NCBI RefSeq assembly: GCF_027489515.1 | Contig: NZ_JAIXZS010000012.1 | Span: 1-36,279 of the forward strand | Length of the DNA: 36,279 nucleotides | Origin: Novosphingobium sp. | GTDB taxonomy: Bacteria > Pseudomonadota > Alphaproteobacteria > Sphingomonadales > Sphingomonadaceae | Direction: 5' to 3' | Shown here: positions 7,524 to 15,889 of the stretch, piece by piece | Layout: each line of letters starts with the position of its first letter | How positions within the stretch are numbered: position 1 is the first letter of the stretch | The notes under the pieces: generated by a model | Databases searched by the model: none | What the model was told of the DNA's origin: nothing | The model's input: the letters and a program-made list of their open reading frames with translations, nothing else | Position numbers and translations under genes: made by a program

Positions 7524-8861
7524 ATGTCCGCCCCCGAACCCCTTGTGCCCGCTGTCGGCATCGACTTCGGCACGACCAATTCGGTCGTCGCGCGGACTGC
7601 GGGCGATGGCGCGGTCCATCTGGCCGAGTTTGCCGCACCCGATCAGACGGGGCCCGATCAGACTGGGGCCGTGTTCCGCTCTGCGCTGTGCTTCTGGCAG
7701 GAGGATGCCGTGCGCGGCGGTCTGGCGCACGAAGCAGGCCCATGGGCGATAGCCGAGTTTCTCGGTTTTCCGCAGGGCTCGCGCTTCATCCAGTCGTTCA
7801 AGTCGGTCGCCGCCAGTACCAGCTTTGAACACGCACAGATCTTTACCAAGCGGCTGCGCTTCGAAGACCTCGGCAGCACTTTCCTCGAGCATCTGACCGC
7901 GCATGCGGGAGAAGCCCTCAAGGACCTGCCTGAACGCATCGTGGTCGGCCGCCCGGTGCGTTATGTCGGCGCGCGGCCCGATCCGGCGCTTGCGGCTGCA
8001 CGCTACGCGGCGATGTTTGCCGGGCTAGGGCGTGAGATCCACTACGTCTACGAACCGCTTGGCGCGGCCTACAGCTTTGCCTCACGGCTCACCGATCCGG
8101 CGACCTTGCTGGTGGCCGATTTCGGCGGCGGCACCAGCGACTTCTCGATCGTGCGCGTCGAAGCGCCGGATGCGCCGCGGCGCTGCGTGCCGCTAGCCTC
8201 GGCGGGCGTGGGTATCGCGGGCGACCGCTTCGATTTCCGCATCATGGACCAGCTCGTGCTGCCGCTGCTCGGCAAGGGTGGCACGTATCGCTCGTTCGAC
8301 AAGGTGCTGGAGATTCCGCCCGGCCATTTCGCCGATTTCAGCGACTGGTCGCGCCTCGCCCTCATGCGCAACAAGCGCACGCTCGATCAGCTCGCCAAGC
8401 TGCGCCACGCGGCGACCGATCCCGCTGCCATCGACCGGATGATCGCGGTGGTCGAACACGAGCTGGGCTATGGGCTTTACGAGGCGATTGGCGCGGTGAA
8501 ACGTGCGCTTTCCAGCCAGACTCATGCGGCTTTCGCGTTCGAGGGCGAGGGGCTCAGCGTCACCGCAGACGTCAGCCGCGCCGATTTCGAACGCTGGATC
8601 GCGCCCGATCTGGCCGAACTCGATCGCGGCGTGGACCGCGTGCTGGCGCGCGCCGGCCTTGCGGCCGAACAGATCGACCACGTGTTCGTGACCGGCGGCT
8701 CCTCGCTCATCCCGGCGGTCCGCCAGCTGTTCGAGCGGCGCTTTGGCGAAAGCCGCATTGCCAGCGGCGACGAATTGACGTCCATTGCGCATGGCCTTGC
8801 CCTGATCGGCAGTGCGCCCGACTTGTCCGAATGGACGGTCGCGGAAGGGGAGGAAGCATGA
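7524..8861 (+). CDS. Hsp70-like ATPase (YegD type)
   Basis: 445 residues. It shows the actin/Hsp70 ATPase signatures: phosphate-1 GIDFGTTNSVV near residue 12, phosphate-2 LVADFGGGTSDFSIV near 200 and the adenosine-binding VFVTGGSSLIPAVRQLF near 395. The canonical C-terminal substrate-binding and lid domains of DnaK are absent, as in YegD-type proteins. It is likely a cytoplasmic chaperone-like ATPase with an unknown client. ATG 7524 is chosen; a GTG at 7491 is in frame. Its stop overlaps the start of the GreA/GreB-like gene (ATGA), suggesting a functional pair. Confidence 0.85.
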   Translation: MSAPEPLVPAVGIDFGTTNSVVARTAGDGAVHLAEFAAPDQTGPDQTGAVFRSALCFWQEDAVRGGLAHEAGPWAIAEFLGFPQGSRFIQSFKSVAASTSFEHAQIFTKRLRFEDLGSTFLEHLTAHAGEALKDLPERIVVGRPVRYVGARPDPALAAARYAAMFAGLGREIHYVYEPLGAAYSFASRLTDPATLLVADFGGGTSDFSIVRVEAPDAPRRCVPLASAGVGIAGDRFDFRIMDQLVLPLLGKGGTYRSFDKVLEIPPGHFADFSDWSRLALMRNKRTLDQLAKLRHAATDPAAIDRMIAVVEHELGYGLYEAIGAVKRALSSQTHAAFAFEGEGLSVTADVSRADFERWIAPDLAELDRGVDRVLARAGLAAEQIDHVFVTGGSSLIPAVRQLFERRFGESRIASGDELTSIAHGLALIGSAPDLSEWTVAEGEEA

Positions 8862-9316
8862 GCGTCGCATTCCGCCGCGAAAGCGATGACGAGCATCTTG
8901 AGCCGAAGTTCGAGCTGCCGATCCCGCCGGGTCCCAATCTCGTCACCGAGCGCGGTCTGGCACTGATCGCCGCGCGGGTCGAGGCGCTCGAGGCGGAGCT
9001 TGCCGGTCTGACGGACGAGACCGAGATCAAGCGGGTGAAGCGCGACCTGCGCTACTGGCGCACCCGTCAGGCTACGGCGCAAGTCATGCCGAAGCCGGAT
9101 GGCGCGGCCGTTGGCTTCGGTTCCACCGTCACGTTCCGCCTGAATGGCAAGGCGCGGACGATCAGGCTTGTCGGCGATGACGAGGCCGATCCCGCCGCAG
9201 GTCTGCTCTCGTTCACCGCGCCGCTCAGCCGTGCACTGCTAGGGGCCGAGGTCGGCGACGAGCTCGACTTCGGCGGCAAGGACGGCGCGATCGAAGTGCT
9301 GGATGTGAAGGCCTAA
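8858..9316 (+). CDS. GreA/GreB-family transcription elongation factor-like protein
   Basis: 152 residues. The N-terminal part contains a short helical stretch (LIAARVEALEAELAGLTDETEIKRVKRDLRYWRTRQATAQ). It is compatible with the Gre coiled coil that enters the RNA polymerase secondary channel. The C-terminal part (VGFGSTVTFRLNGKARTIRLVGDDEADPAAGLLSF, then PLSRALLGAEVGDEL) is the conserved GreA/GreB C-terminal domain. It has an unusually proline-rich start (LPIPPGPNLVT). It begins inside the stop of the Hsp70-like gene with GGGGAGG upstream, and its own stop overlaps the convergent oxygenase gene by four bases. Confidence 0.85.
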   Translation: MSVAFRRESDDEHLEPKFELPIPPGPNLVTERGLALIAARVEALEAELAGLTDETEIKRVKRDLRYWRTRQATAQVMPKPDGAAVGFGSTVTFRLNGKARTIRLVGDDEADPAAGLLSFTAPLSRALLGAEVGDELDFGGKDGAIEVLDVKA

Positions 9317-10260
9317 ACCTTCAGCCCGATCTCGCGCAGCCGCTCGTGGAGATATTCATCCGCGAGGATCGGCTCCGGGTAGCGGTCCGGATTGTCCGCG
9401 CTCACGCAGCCGGGCAGGGTACGGATCGCAAAATCGCTGCGCAGATGCAGAAAGAACGGCATCGAATAGCGGCTGTGCGCGGCCCTTGCGCCATCGGGAT
9501 TGCGCACGCGGTGCGTCGTCGAAGGCAGCACGTGGTTGGTCAGGCGCTGCAGCATGTCGCCGATATTGACCACCAGCGCGCCCGGTGGCGGGGAGGCGGG
9601 GATCCAGCGACCTTCGCGGGTGAGCAATTCGAGCCCGGCTTCCTCGGCGCCCAGCAGCAACGTGATGAGGTTGATGTCCTCATGCGCGCCCGCGCGGATT
9701 GCGCCCCCCAGGTCATTGGGCGTATCGCCGGGGATCGGCGGGTAATGCAGCAGGCGCAAGATCGAATTGCCGCCCGCAATGGCAGGATCGAACCAGTCCG
9801 GCGTGAGGCCCAGCCAGACCGCGATGTGCGAGAGGATCTGCGCGCCGATCCGGTCGAATTCTGCATAAAGCGCGGTGAAGGTCTCGCGGAAGCCTTCGGG
9901 CGCGTCCGGCCAGACATTGGCGGGCATTGACGCGGTAAGCGGATCGCCGGAGGCAAGCTCGCGCCCGACATGCCAGAATTCCTTGAGATCGTGCACTGCC
10001 GCGCCTTTGGCGATTTCGGTGCCGAACGGAGTGTAGCCGCGCTGCCCGCCGCCGCCCGCCACGTACCAGCGGCGCTTGGCGGCTTCGTCCTGCGCAAAGA
10101 ACGCAGCGGTCATTTCCCACCCGCGCGCCACGAGCGCCGGATCGAGCCCATGATCCGCAACCAGCGCGAAGCCGAAGCGCTGGAAGCTGCGGCCAAGATC
10201 CCCGGCCAGATTGCCCGAAGGGGCGGCCAGCGAGAGCACGGGAAGGGTATCGAGGTTCAT
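9313..10260 (-). CDS. isopenicillin N synthase-like 2-oxoglutarate/Fe(II) dioxygenase
   Basis: 315 residues, typical length for the family. The N-terminal DIOX_N part (FGFALVADHGLDPALV) is followed by the double-stranded beta helix. Fe(II) ligands are H193 and D195 (AHEDINLITLL) and H250 (STTHRVRNP). R264 and S266 (SRYSMPFF) would bind 2-oxoglutarate. The substrate is unknown; many bacterial members are annotated only as 2OG-Fe(II) oxygenases. It is convergent with the Gre-like gene and shares four bases with it. Confidence 0.88.
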   Translation of the reverse strand: MNLDTLPVLSLAAPSGNLAGDLGRSFQRFGFALVADHGLDPALVARGWEMTAAFFAQDEAAKRRWYVAGGGGQRGYTPFGTEIAKGAAVHDLKEFWHVGRELASGDPLTASMPANVWPDAPEGFRETFTALYAEFDRIGAQILSHIAVWLGLTPDWFDPAIAGGNSILRLLHYPPIPGDTPNDLGGAIRAGAHEDINLITLLLGAEEAGLELLTREGRWIPASPPPGALVVNIGDMLQRLTNHVLPSTTHRVRNPDGARAAHSRYSMPFFLHLRSDFAIRTLPGCVSADNPDRYPEPILADEYLHERLREIGLKV

Positions 10261-10321
10261 GGCTTGCGCGTGTTCCGTCAGCGATTATGAGCCTCCCATA
10301 TCGCGATCCCGGAAGGCATGC

Positions 10322-10756
10322 ATGAGCAAAATCGAGGCGACCGAGCAGGCGTGGCTGATGAAGTCGGAACCCGACGTCTATGGCTGGGATGACCTGATGG
10401 CCGAGGGCGAGGGCACATGGGACGGCGTGCGCAACCACCTCGCCGCGCGAAACCTGCGCACGATGGCGGTGGGTGATCTGGCGTTCTTCTACCACTCGAA
10501 CATCGGCAAGGAGATCGTTGGAATCGCGCGGATCAGCGTTGCTGGCCTCACCGATCCGACCGATCCCGAAGGCAAATGGGCGGCGGTCAAGGTGAAGCCG
10601 GTCGCCAAGCTCAAGGCGCCGGTCACGCTAGCCGCGATCAAGGCGAATCCTGCGCTGGCCGAGATGGAACTGCTGCGGCTTTCGCGCCTTTCGGTTTCTG
10701 CCGTGCGCGCATCGGAATGGGATATCGTGCTGGATATGGCCGGCGGTACGGTCTGA
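10322..10756 (+). CDS. EVE-domain protein
   Basis: 144 residues made almost entirely of an EVE/PUA-like domain. Landmarks are AWLMKSEPDVYGWDDL at the start, WDGVRNHLAARNLR, MAVGDLAFFYHSN and the late VKVKPVAKLKAPVTL strand region. EVE domains bind modified nucleobases in DNA or RNA. Stand-alone members like this are widespread in proteobacteria and of unsettled function. GGAAGG lies just before the ATG. It is divergent from the dioxygenase gene. Confidence 0.9.
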   Translation: MSKIEATEQAWLMKSEPDVYGWDDLMAEGEGTWDGVRNHLAARNLRTMAVGDLAFFYHSNIGKEIVGIARISVAGLTDPTDPEGKWAAVKVKPVAKLKAPVTLAAIKANPALAEMELLRLSRLSVSAVRASEWDIVLDMAGGTV

Positions 10757-10863
10757 TCGGCCACCCGCGCCGGCTGTGCCGGATCGGAACAGTCCCGCTT
10801 TGACCGGGGGAGAGGCCGATTCGCAGCCTCCCCGTATGGTTAGTAAAGCGTTACCAAGGGGCC

Positions 10864-11112
10864 ATGCTGAGAAGGCGCGCCCCCAATCCCGAACTTGCCG
10901 GCCACCCCTTTCGCCGCACGCTGCCTGCGCACGTGCTGCGGCCGCTTCCGATGTTTGAGCCGGAGGTGGAAGCGGCAATGAAGGCGCTGCAGCTGCCCGA
11001 GGGTGTGCGCTCGCCGCCCGTCGATCCACGGCGGATCACCCGGCAGGATGTGATGGATTTCCTGTTGGCCTACTGCGCCTGCTTTCTGGCGGTCTCGGTC
11101 TTCATTTTCTGA
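10864..11112 (+). CDS. small membrane protein, unknown
   Basis: 82 residues with AAGGGG directly upstream of the ATG. The N-terminal two thirds are basic and proline-rich and look soluble. The last about 20 residues (VMDFLLAYCACFLAVSVFIF) are one hydrophobic segment ending the protein, as in tail-anchored proteins. I do not recognise a family. It converges with the transporter gene on the other strand. Confidence 0.6.
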   Translation: MLRRRAPNPELAGHPFRRTLPAHVLRPLPMFEPEVEAAMKALQLPEGVRSPPVDPRRITRQDVMDFLLAYCACFLAVSVFIF

Positions 11113-11136
11113 AGCCCCCGCAAGATCGAACACCGC

Positions 11137-12465
11137 TTACTCGAAGGTGTGCTCGATCTCGCCCACATGGGCTTTCTCGGCCTTGTGGAGCACGCGCGCC
11201 AGCCACGCGGCAACAAGGCACATGGCTGCGCCCAGCAGCAACTGATCGGCAAGCGGCACGCCTGCCGCACTGAGGCCAACCGCGATCAGCGAACCCACGA
11301 CCATCGCGCCCGCATTGACGATGTTGTTCGCGGCGATGGTCCGCGCGGTCTCTGCCTTGTCGACCACCGTTGTCAGGAAGGCGTAAAGCGGCACCACGAA
11401 CATGCCGCCCGAAATGGCGATGCCCAGCAAGGTCAGCAGCAGCGGCACCGCAAGCGGCTCCATCACGAACTGCGGCACGCTGAGCAGCGCGGTGCCGGCG
11501 GCGTGCGGCCAGGTTTTGCAGACCACGTGGAAAGCCACGATGAAAAGGCCCATCACGATCACCGCGACCGGACCGAACCGCGCGGAGACGGTGCCCTTGA
11601 GCAGGTGGTTGATCGAGACCGAGCCAATGGCGACACCGATCGAGAAGACCACGAGGAAGAGGCTTGCCACTTCCTTGCTGGCCGAGAGCACGTTCTTGGC
11701 AAGCGGCGGGAACTGGATGAACAGGACCGCGCCAATCGTCCAGAAGAAGCTGATCGCCGCAATCGCGAGGAACACGCGCGGGTGGCGCGTTGTCATGCGC
11801 ACCAGCGTGATCGAGGAGCGGATCACGTTGAAATCAAGCGGCACGGGCTCCATCTGCGGCGGCGCGGGCGGCACGAACTGGGCTGTGCAGAACCCGACTG
11901 CGGCAGTCACAATGCAGATCACGGCGGCCCATTCGACCGGGATCCAGCCTGCGAAGATGGTGCCAGCGAGGATGGAGATGTAGGTTCCCGCCTCGACGAG
12001 GCCCGTGCCGGCCAGCACTTCGTCCGGATGGAGATGCTGCGGCAAGATCGCATACTTGATCGGGCCGAAGAACGTGGAATGTACGCCCATCGCGAGCAGC
12101 GCAGTCAGCATCAACGGGATTGCCACGATCTGCACGGCCATGCCGCGCCAGGCCATGAACAGCCCCGCCGCGCCGACCAGCATGATCGCGATTTCCGCCG
12201 CCTTCACGATGCGGATGATCCGCGCCTTGTCGCGCATGTCGGCCAGCTGGCCGGAGAGTGCGGAAAGCAGGAAAAAGGGCAGGATGAACACCGCCGAGGC
12301 AATTGCCGAGAACCGTGCTTCGGCTGCCTCCGAATTGTACACGGTATAAACCACGTACAAGATCATCGCGTTCTTGTAGAGGTTATCATTGAACGCGCCG
12401 AGCAACTGCGTCGCAAAAAGCGGCAGGAAACGGCGTTTCCGGATGAGCAGCGCAGTTGTAGTCAT
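11137..12465 (-). CDS. LplT-like MFS transporter
   Basis: 442 residues with about 12 hydrophobic segments. The N terminus (RRFLPLFATQLLGAFNDNLYKNAM) and the FFGPIKYAILPQHL segment are hallmarks of the LplT/Aas-associated MFS family, which flips or imports lysophospholipids across the inner membrane. No acyltransferase domain is fused here, unlike in some alphaproteobacteria, so substrate assignment is by similarity only. The ATG at 12465 begins MTTTALLIRKRRFLP; a longer in-frame start at 12513 adds 16 residues not expected in the family. The phospholipid gene pgsA starts divergently next door. Confidence 0.82.
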   Translation of the reverse strand: MTTTALLIRKRRFLPLFATQLLGAFNDNLYKNAMILYVVYTVYNSEAAEARFSAIASAVFILPFFLLSALSGQLADMRDKARIIRIVKAAEIAIMLVGAAGLFMAWRGMAVQIVAIPLMLTALLAMGVHSTFFGPIKYAILPQHLHPDEVLAGTGLVEAGTYISILAGTIFAGWIPVEWAAVICIVTAAVGFCTAQFVPPAPPQMEPVPLDFNVIRSSITLVRMTTRHPRVFLAIAAISFFWTIGAVLFIQFPPLAKNVLSASKEVASLFLVVFSIGVAIGSVSINHLLKGTVSARFGPVAVIVMGLFIVAFHVVCKTWPHAAGTALLSVPQFVMEPLAVPLLLTLLGIAISGGMFVVPLYAFLTTVVDKAETARTIAANNIVNAGAMVVGSLIAVGLSAAGVPLADQLLLGAAMCLVAAWLARVLHKAEKAHVGEIEHTFE

Positions 12466-12604
12466 TCGGGCGTTGTCATTCGGTTTTTGCCAGCTTTCGC
12501 ATCGTCCGCCCATCCCATAGCGCCGTGCACGGGGCGGACAAGGGGCATGTGCGGACCAACTTGCGGTTTCTTCGCGCTGCCATCGTGCCTATGGTGACCA
12601 TACG

Positions 12605-13198
12605 ATGCTGACACTTCCCAATCTGCTAACGCTGTCCCGCATTGTCACCGTGCCCGTGCTGGCGGGCCTCTTGTGGTGGCCCCAATGGCAAACGGGCTAT
12701 GCGCTGGGCTTTGTGGTCTATGCCCTGATGGGCGTGACCGATTATTTCGACGGCTATCTTGCCCGCGCGCAGGGCACGGTTTCCAAGCTCGGCATTTTCC
12801 TCGACCCGATTGCCGACAAGATCATGGTCGCCGCGGTGATTCTGGTTCTAACCGCGCAAGGGGTGCTGACCGGGCCCTATGTCGGTGATCTCCACGTGAT
12901 CGCGGGCCTGATCATCCTGATCCGCGAGATCGCGGTTTCTGGTCTCCGCGAGTTTCTCGGCGGCATCCAGGTCTCGGTGCCCGTTTCCAGGCTCGCCAAG
13001 TGGAAGACGACGTTCCAGTTCATCGCGCTCGGTGCGTTGATTCTGGGGCAGGGCGCGCCGCACTGGACGATGCTGATTGCCGGGATCGACGCCAACGTCC
13101 CGCACGCGGTGGGGCTTGTCACGCTGTGGGCTGCCGCCGCGCTGACGGTGATCACCGGCTGGGATTATCTGCGCGTCGGCCTCAAGCACATGGATTGA
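12605..13198 (+). CDS. pgsA: CDP-diacylglycerol-glycerol-3-phosphate 3-phosphatidyltransferase
   Basis: 197 residues, four or more membrane segments. It contains the complete CDP-alcohol phosphotransferase motif: D49-G50, A53-R54, G63, D67 and D71 with exact family spacing (DG-x2-AR-x8-G-x3-D-x3-D). The N terminus MLTLPNLLTLSRIVTVP is characteristic of PgsA. It makes phosphatidylglycerophosphate, the precursor of phosphatidylglycerol and cardiolipin, in the inner membrane. Confidence 0.93.
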   Translation: MLTLPNLLTLSRIVTVPVLAGLLWWPQWQTGYALGFVVYALMGVTDYFDGYLARAQGTVSKLGIFLDPIADKIMVAAVILVLTAQGVLTGPYVGDLHVIAGLIILIREIAVSGLREFLGGIQVSVPVSRLAKWKTTFQFIALGALILGQGAPHWTMLIAGIDANVPHAVGLVTLWAAAALTVITGWDYLRVGLKHMD

Positions 13199-13205
13199 AC
13201 GGCCT

Positions 13206-13544
13206 TCAGCCGGCACTTGCCTTGGAAAACAGGTTCAGCACCAGCACACCGGCCATGATCAGGCCGATGCCCGCCAGGGCCGGCACATCGAGCCGTTGGC
13301 CATGAACCAGCCACGCCAGCGCGGTGATCAGCACAATGCCGACACCCGACCAGATCGCATAGGCAACGCCGGTCGGAATGCGTTCCAGCGTGAGCGAAAG
13401 ACAGAACAGCGCGACCAGATAGCCTATGAGACTAACCGCGAGGGGCACCATCCGGGTGAACCCCGCAGACTGTTTGAGCGCCGTCGTCGCAATCACTTCG
13501 GCCACGATGGCGATGGCTAGCGCCAGGTACGGGGGAAGGTTCAT
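13206..13544 (-). CDS. small multidrug resistance (EmrE-type) transporter
   Basis: 112 residues with four membrane helices. The proton/drug-coupling glutamate is Glu16 ([19 protein letters not shown]). The stretch [20 protein letters not shown] is near-identical to EmrE/QacE-type SMR pumps, as is [20 protein letters not shown]. It probably exports cationic compounds in exchange for protons as a dimer. Its ATG overlaps the oxyR stop (ATGA), so it is the third gene of the rnd-oxyR-SMR operon and is translationally coupled to an oxidative-stress regulator. Confidence 0.92.
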   Translation of the reverse strand: MNLPPYLALAIAIVAEVIATTALKQSAGFTRMVPLAVSLIGYLVALFCLSLTLERIPTGVAYAIWSGVGIVLITALAWLVHGQRLDVPALAGIGLIMAGVLVLNLFSKASAG

Positions 13545-14437
13545 CCTGCCGCCAGTTCGCTCGCCAGCAGGCGGAATTCCTCGGCGCGCGGCGAATTCTT
13601 GCGCCACACCAGTGCGATCTCGCGGCTGGCATGTTCGGCTTCCAAGGGGCGGGCGACGATCTGCGTGCCCTGCAGGATGCCCGCCTTCACTGCCATCTCC
13701 GGCAGCATGGTGAGCCCGAGGCCATTGTCGACCATCTGCACCAGCGTGTGCAGGCTCGTGCCGATCACGCTGGCGCTCGCGCGCAGTTCGGGGCGATTGC
13801 ACGCCGCAAGCACGTGATCCTTGAGGCAGTGCCCGTCCTCGAGCAACAGCAGGCGCGCCTCGTCGATCAGCGCAGGCGCTATGCTCTGCGGGGGATCGCG
13901 CGGGTCGTCCTTGGGGAAGGCGACGAGCAGGCGGTCATGGAACAAGTGAGCGCTCTCGACCTCGCCAGTCGCGAAAGGGAGGGCGAGCAGGACGCAGTCC
14001 GCCCGGCCATGATGCAACGATTCGACCGCCGCGGCGCTCGGCTCCTCGCGCAGGAACAGCTTGAGCTGCGGGCGCTCATGACGGAGGCGCGGGAGAATGC
14101 GCGGCAGCAGGAACGGCGCGATCGTCGGGATCACACTCATGCGCAGATCGCCCGTCAGCGGCGCGCCGTGAGCCTGGACGAGCGCGGACAGTTCCTCGCC
14201 CTCGCGCAGCAGGCGGTGCGCCTTGGCAACGACCTGATCGCCCAGCGCAGTGAAGCGCACCACACGGCGGGTGCGCTCGACCAGCGTGACGCCGAGCAGC
14301 GTTTCCAGCTCCCGCAGACCTGCCGAAAGCGTCGACTGCGAGACGAAGCAGGCATCAGCCGCGCGCCCGAAGTGGCCGTGCTCGTGGAGTGCCACGAGGT
14401 ACTGCAACTGCTTGAGGGTGGGGAGGTAGGTGGTCAT
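13541..14437 (-). CDS. oxyR: OxyR-type LysR peroxide sensor
   Basis: 298 residues. N-terminal LysR winged helix ([20 protein letters not shown], then [14 protein letters not shown]). The regulatory domain carries [14 protein letters not shown] with Cys204 and Cys213, nine residues apart. This matches the C199/C208 redox pair of E. coli OxyR in both context and spacing. It should form a disulfide with peroxide and activate antioxidant genes. It starts on the stop of rnd (TGATG) and ends inside the start of the SMR gene (ATGA). No katG or ahpC is adjacent. Confidence 0.92.
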   Translation of the reverse strand: MTTYLPTLKQLQYLVALHEHGHFGRAADACFVSQSTLSAGLRELETLLGVTLVERTRRVVRFTALGDQVVAKAHRLLREGEELSALVQAHGAPLTGDLRMSVIPTIAPFLLPRILPRLRHERPQLKLFLREEPSAAAVESLHHGRADCVLLALPFATGEVESAHLFHDRLLVAFPKDDPRDPPQSIAPALIDEARLLLLEDGHCLKDHVLAACNRPELRASASVIGTSLHTLVQMVDNGLGLTMLPEMAVKAGILQGTQIVARPLEAEHASREIALVWRKNSPRAEEFRLLASELAAG

Positions 14438-15723
14438 CAGTCGTCGCCGGCTGCGGGCTCTTCCGGATCAGCCGGGGGCATGAAGCCGTCGTCGTCGTCC
14501 CCGGCAGGAGCATCGTCGGTGTCAGCGGCGGCCGGCTCGTCGTTGCCGCCGGCGATATCATCGATATGCGCCATCTTGAGCTTGCCCTTGACCACCGCGA
14601 AGGCGAGCTTGCCCTCGACGAGTTCGAGCGCATCGCGGCCGAACTGTTCGAAGCGCCAGCCTTCGAGGATCGGCAGGCCCTTGCGCTGCCCGGCAGCGAG
14701 GGCTTCCAGATCGTCGCTGCGGGCGAGCAACCTTGCTGCAATATCAATCTCGCGGCTGCGGATCTTGAGCAGAAGCTTGAGCAGATCGGCGACCAGTGCG
14801 CCTTCCTTGCCCAGCGGCGCACCGCGCGGCGCACGCGGCGGCAGTTCGGCGTCGCTGAGCGGCTTGGCATCGGCAATTGCCTGCATCAGGCGGCGGCCGA
14901 TGTCGTTGTCCTTCCATCCGGCGGAAAGCCCACGCACCTTGGCGAGCTCATGCTGCTCGCGCGGGGGATGGCTGGCGATATCGGCGAGCGTTTCGTCGCG
15001 CATGATCCGGCCGCGCGGGATGTTCTTGTCCATTGCCTCGGTCTCGCGCCAGGCGGCGATGGCCTTCAATCGCCCGAGCACCGCCGGATTGCGGCTCGGC
15101 GCACGGATCTTCTGCCAGACAACCTCGGGATCGGAGCGGTAGTTCTCGGGATCGGCGAGCTTTTCCATCTCGGCATCGAGCCATTCGCCGCGCCCGGTCT
15201 TGATCAGCCGCTTGAGCATGCGCGGGAAGATCTTCGAAAGATGCGTGACGTCGCCGATGGCATATTCGATCTGGCGCTCGGTCAGCGGACGGCGCGACCA
15301 GTCGGTAAAGCGCGCGCCCTTGTCGACGGTGAAGCCAAGCCAGCTTTCGACGAGGTTGGAATAGCCGATCTGTTCGGATTGGCTGATCGCCATCATTGCG
15401 ATCTGCGTGTCGAAAATGGGGTGAGGTGTGCGTCCGGTCAGGTTGTAGATGATCTCCACGTCCTGCCCGCCGGCGTGAAACACCTTGAGCACGTCCTCGT
15501 TATCGACCAGCAGTTCGAGCAGTGGGGCCAGATCGAGGCCCGGCGCCAGCGGATCGATCGCGGCGGCTTCCTTGTCGTCGGCGATCTGGACCAGGCACAA
15601 TTCCGGCCAGTAGGTGTTCTCGCGCATGAACTCGGTATCGACCGTGATGAAATCGGCCTTGGAAAGACGCTCGCACAAGTCGGCCAGAGCTGGGGTCGTG
15701 GTGATCAGCGGATGTATCTTCAT
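14437..15723 (-). CDS. rnd: ribonuclease D
   Basis: 428 residues. The DEDDy 3'-5' exonuclease domain at the N terminus has D29/E31 (TVDTEFMREN), D88 (HAGGQDVEII) and Y154/D158 (YAIGDVTHL). An HRDC domain follows at about 210-290. A less conserved C-terminal region ends in a long acidic tail rich in D, A and P. The enzyme trims 3' ends of tRNAs and other stable RNAs. It is the first gene of the operon with oxyR, sharing one base with it. Confidence 0.95.
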   Translation of the reverse strand: MKIHPLITTTPALADLCERLSKADFITVDTEFMRENTYWPELCLVQIADDKEAAAIDPLAPGLDLAPLLELLVDNEDVLKVFHAGGQDVEIIYNLTGRTPHPIFDTQIAMMAISQSEQIGYSNLVESWLGFTVDKGARFTDWSRRPLTERQIEYAIGDVTHLSKIFPRMLKRLIKTGRGEWLDAEMEKLADPENYRSDPEVVWQKIRAPSRNPAVLGRLKAIAAWRETEAMDKNIPRGRIMRDETLADIASHPPREQHELAKVRGLSAGWKDNDIGRRLMQAIADAKPLSDAELPPRAPRGAPLGKEGALVADLLKLLLKIRSREIDIAARLLARSDDLEALAAGQRKGLPILEGWRFEQFGRDALELVEGKLAFAVVKGKLKMAHIDDIAGGNDEPAAADTDDAPAGDDDDGFMPPADPEEPAAGDD

Positions 15724-15889
15724 CGTGCTTTTCTATCTGCGCGCCAGGCCAAACCCTCATGCTTGGCCGGTGCTGGTGGTGACCCCGTCCGGGGCCTGCG
15801 GCTTGACAAATTCACGGCCATCGCCTCTTGGCCGCGTTCATTCCCTGCCCGAATGCTGGCCGATTGACCAGCCAAATTGGATTTAGCCC

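Noticed and set aside
11149..12597. 482-residue frame opposite the MFS transporter
   Set aside because: Composition is dominated by R, H, D and E with no motifs; the opposite strand encodes a clear 12-helix transporter.
13631..15142. 503-residue plus-strand frame across oxyR and rnd
   Set aside because: It spans two real genes on the opposite strand and shows only low-complexity composition.
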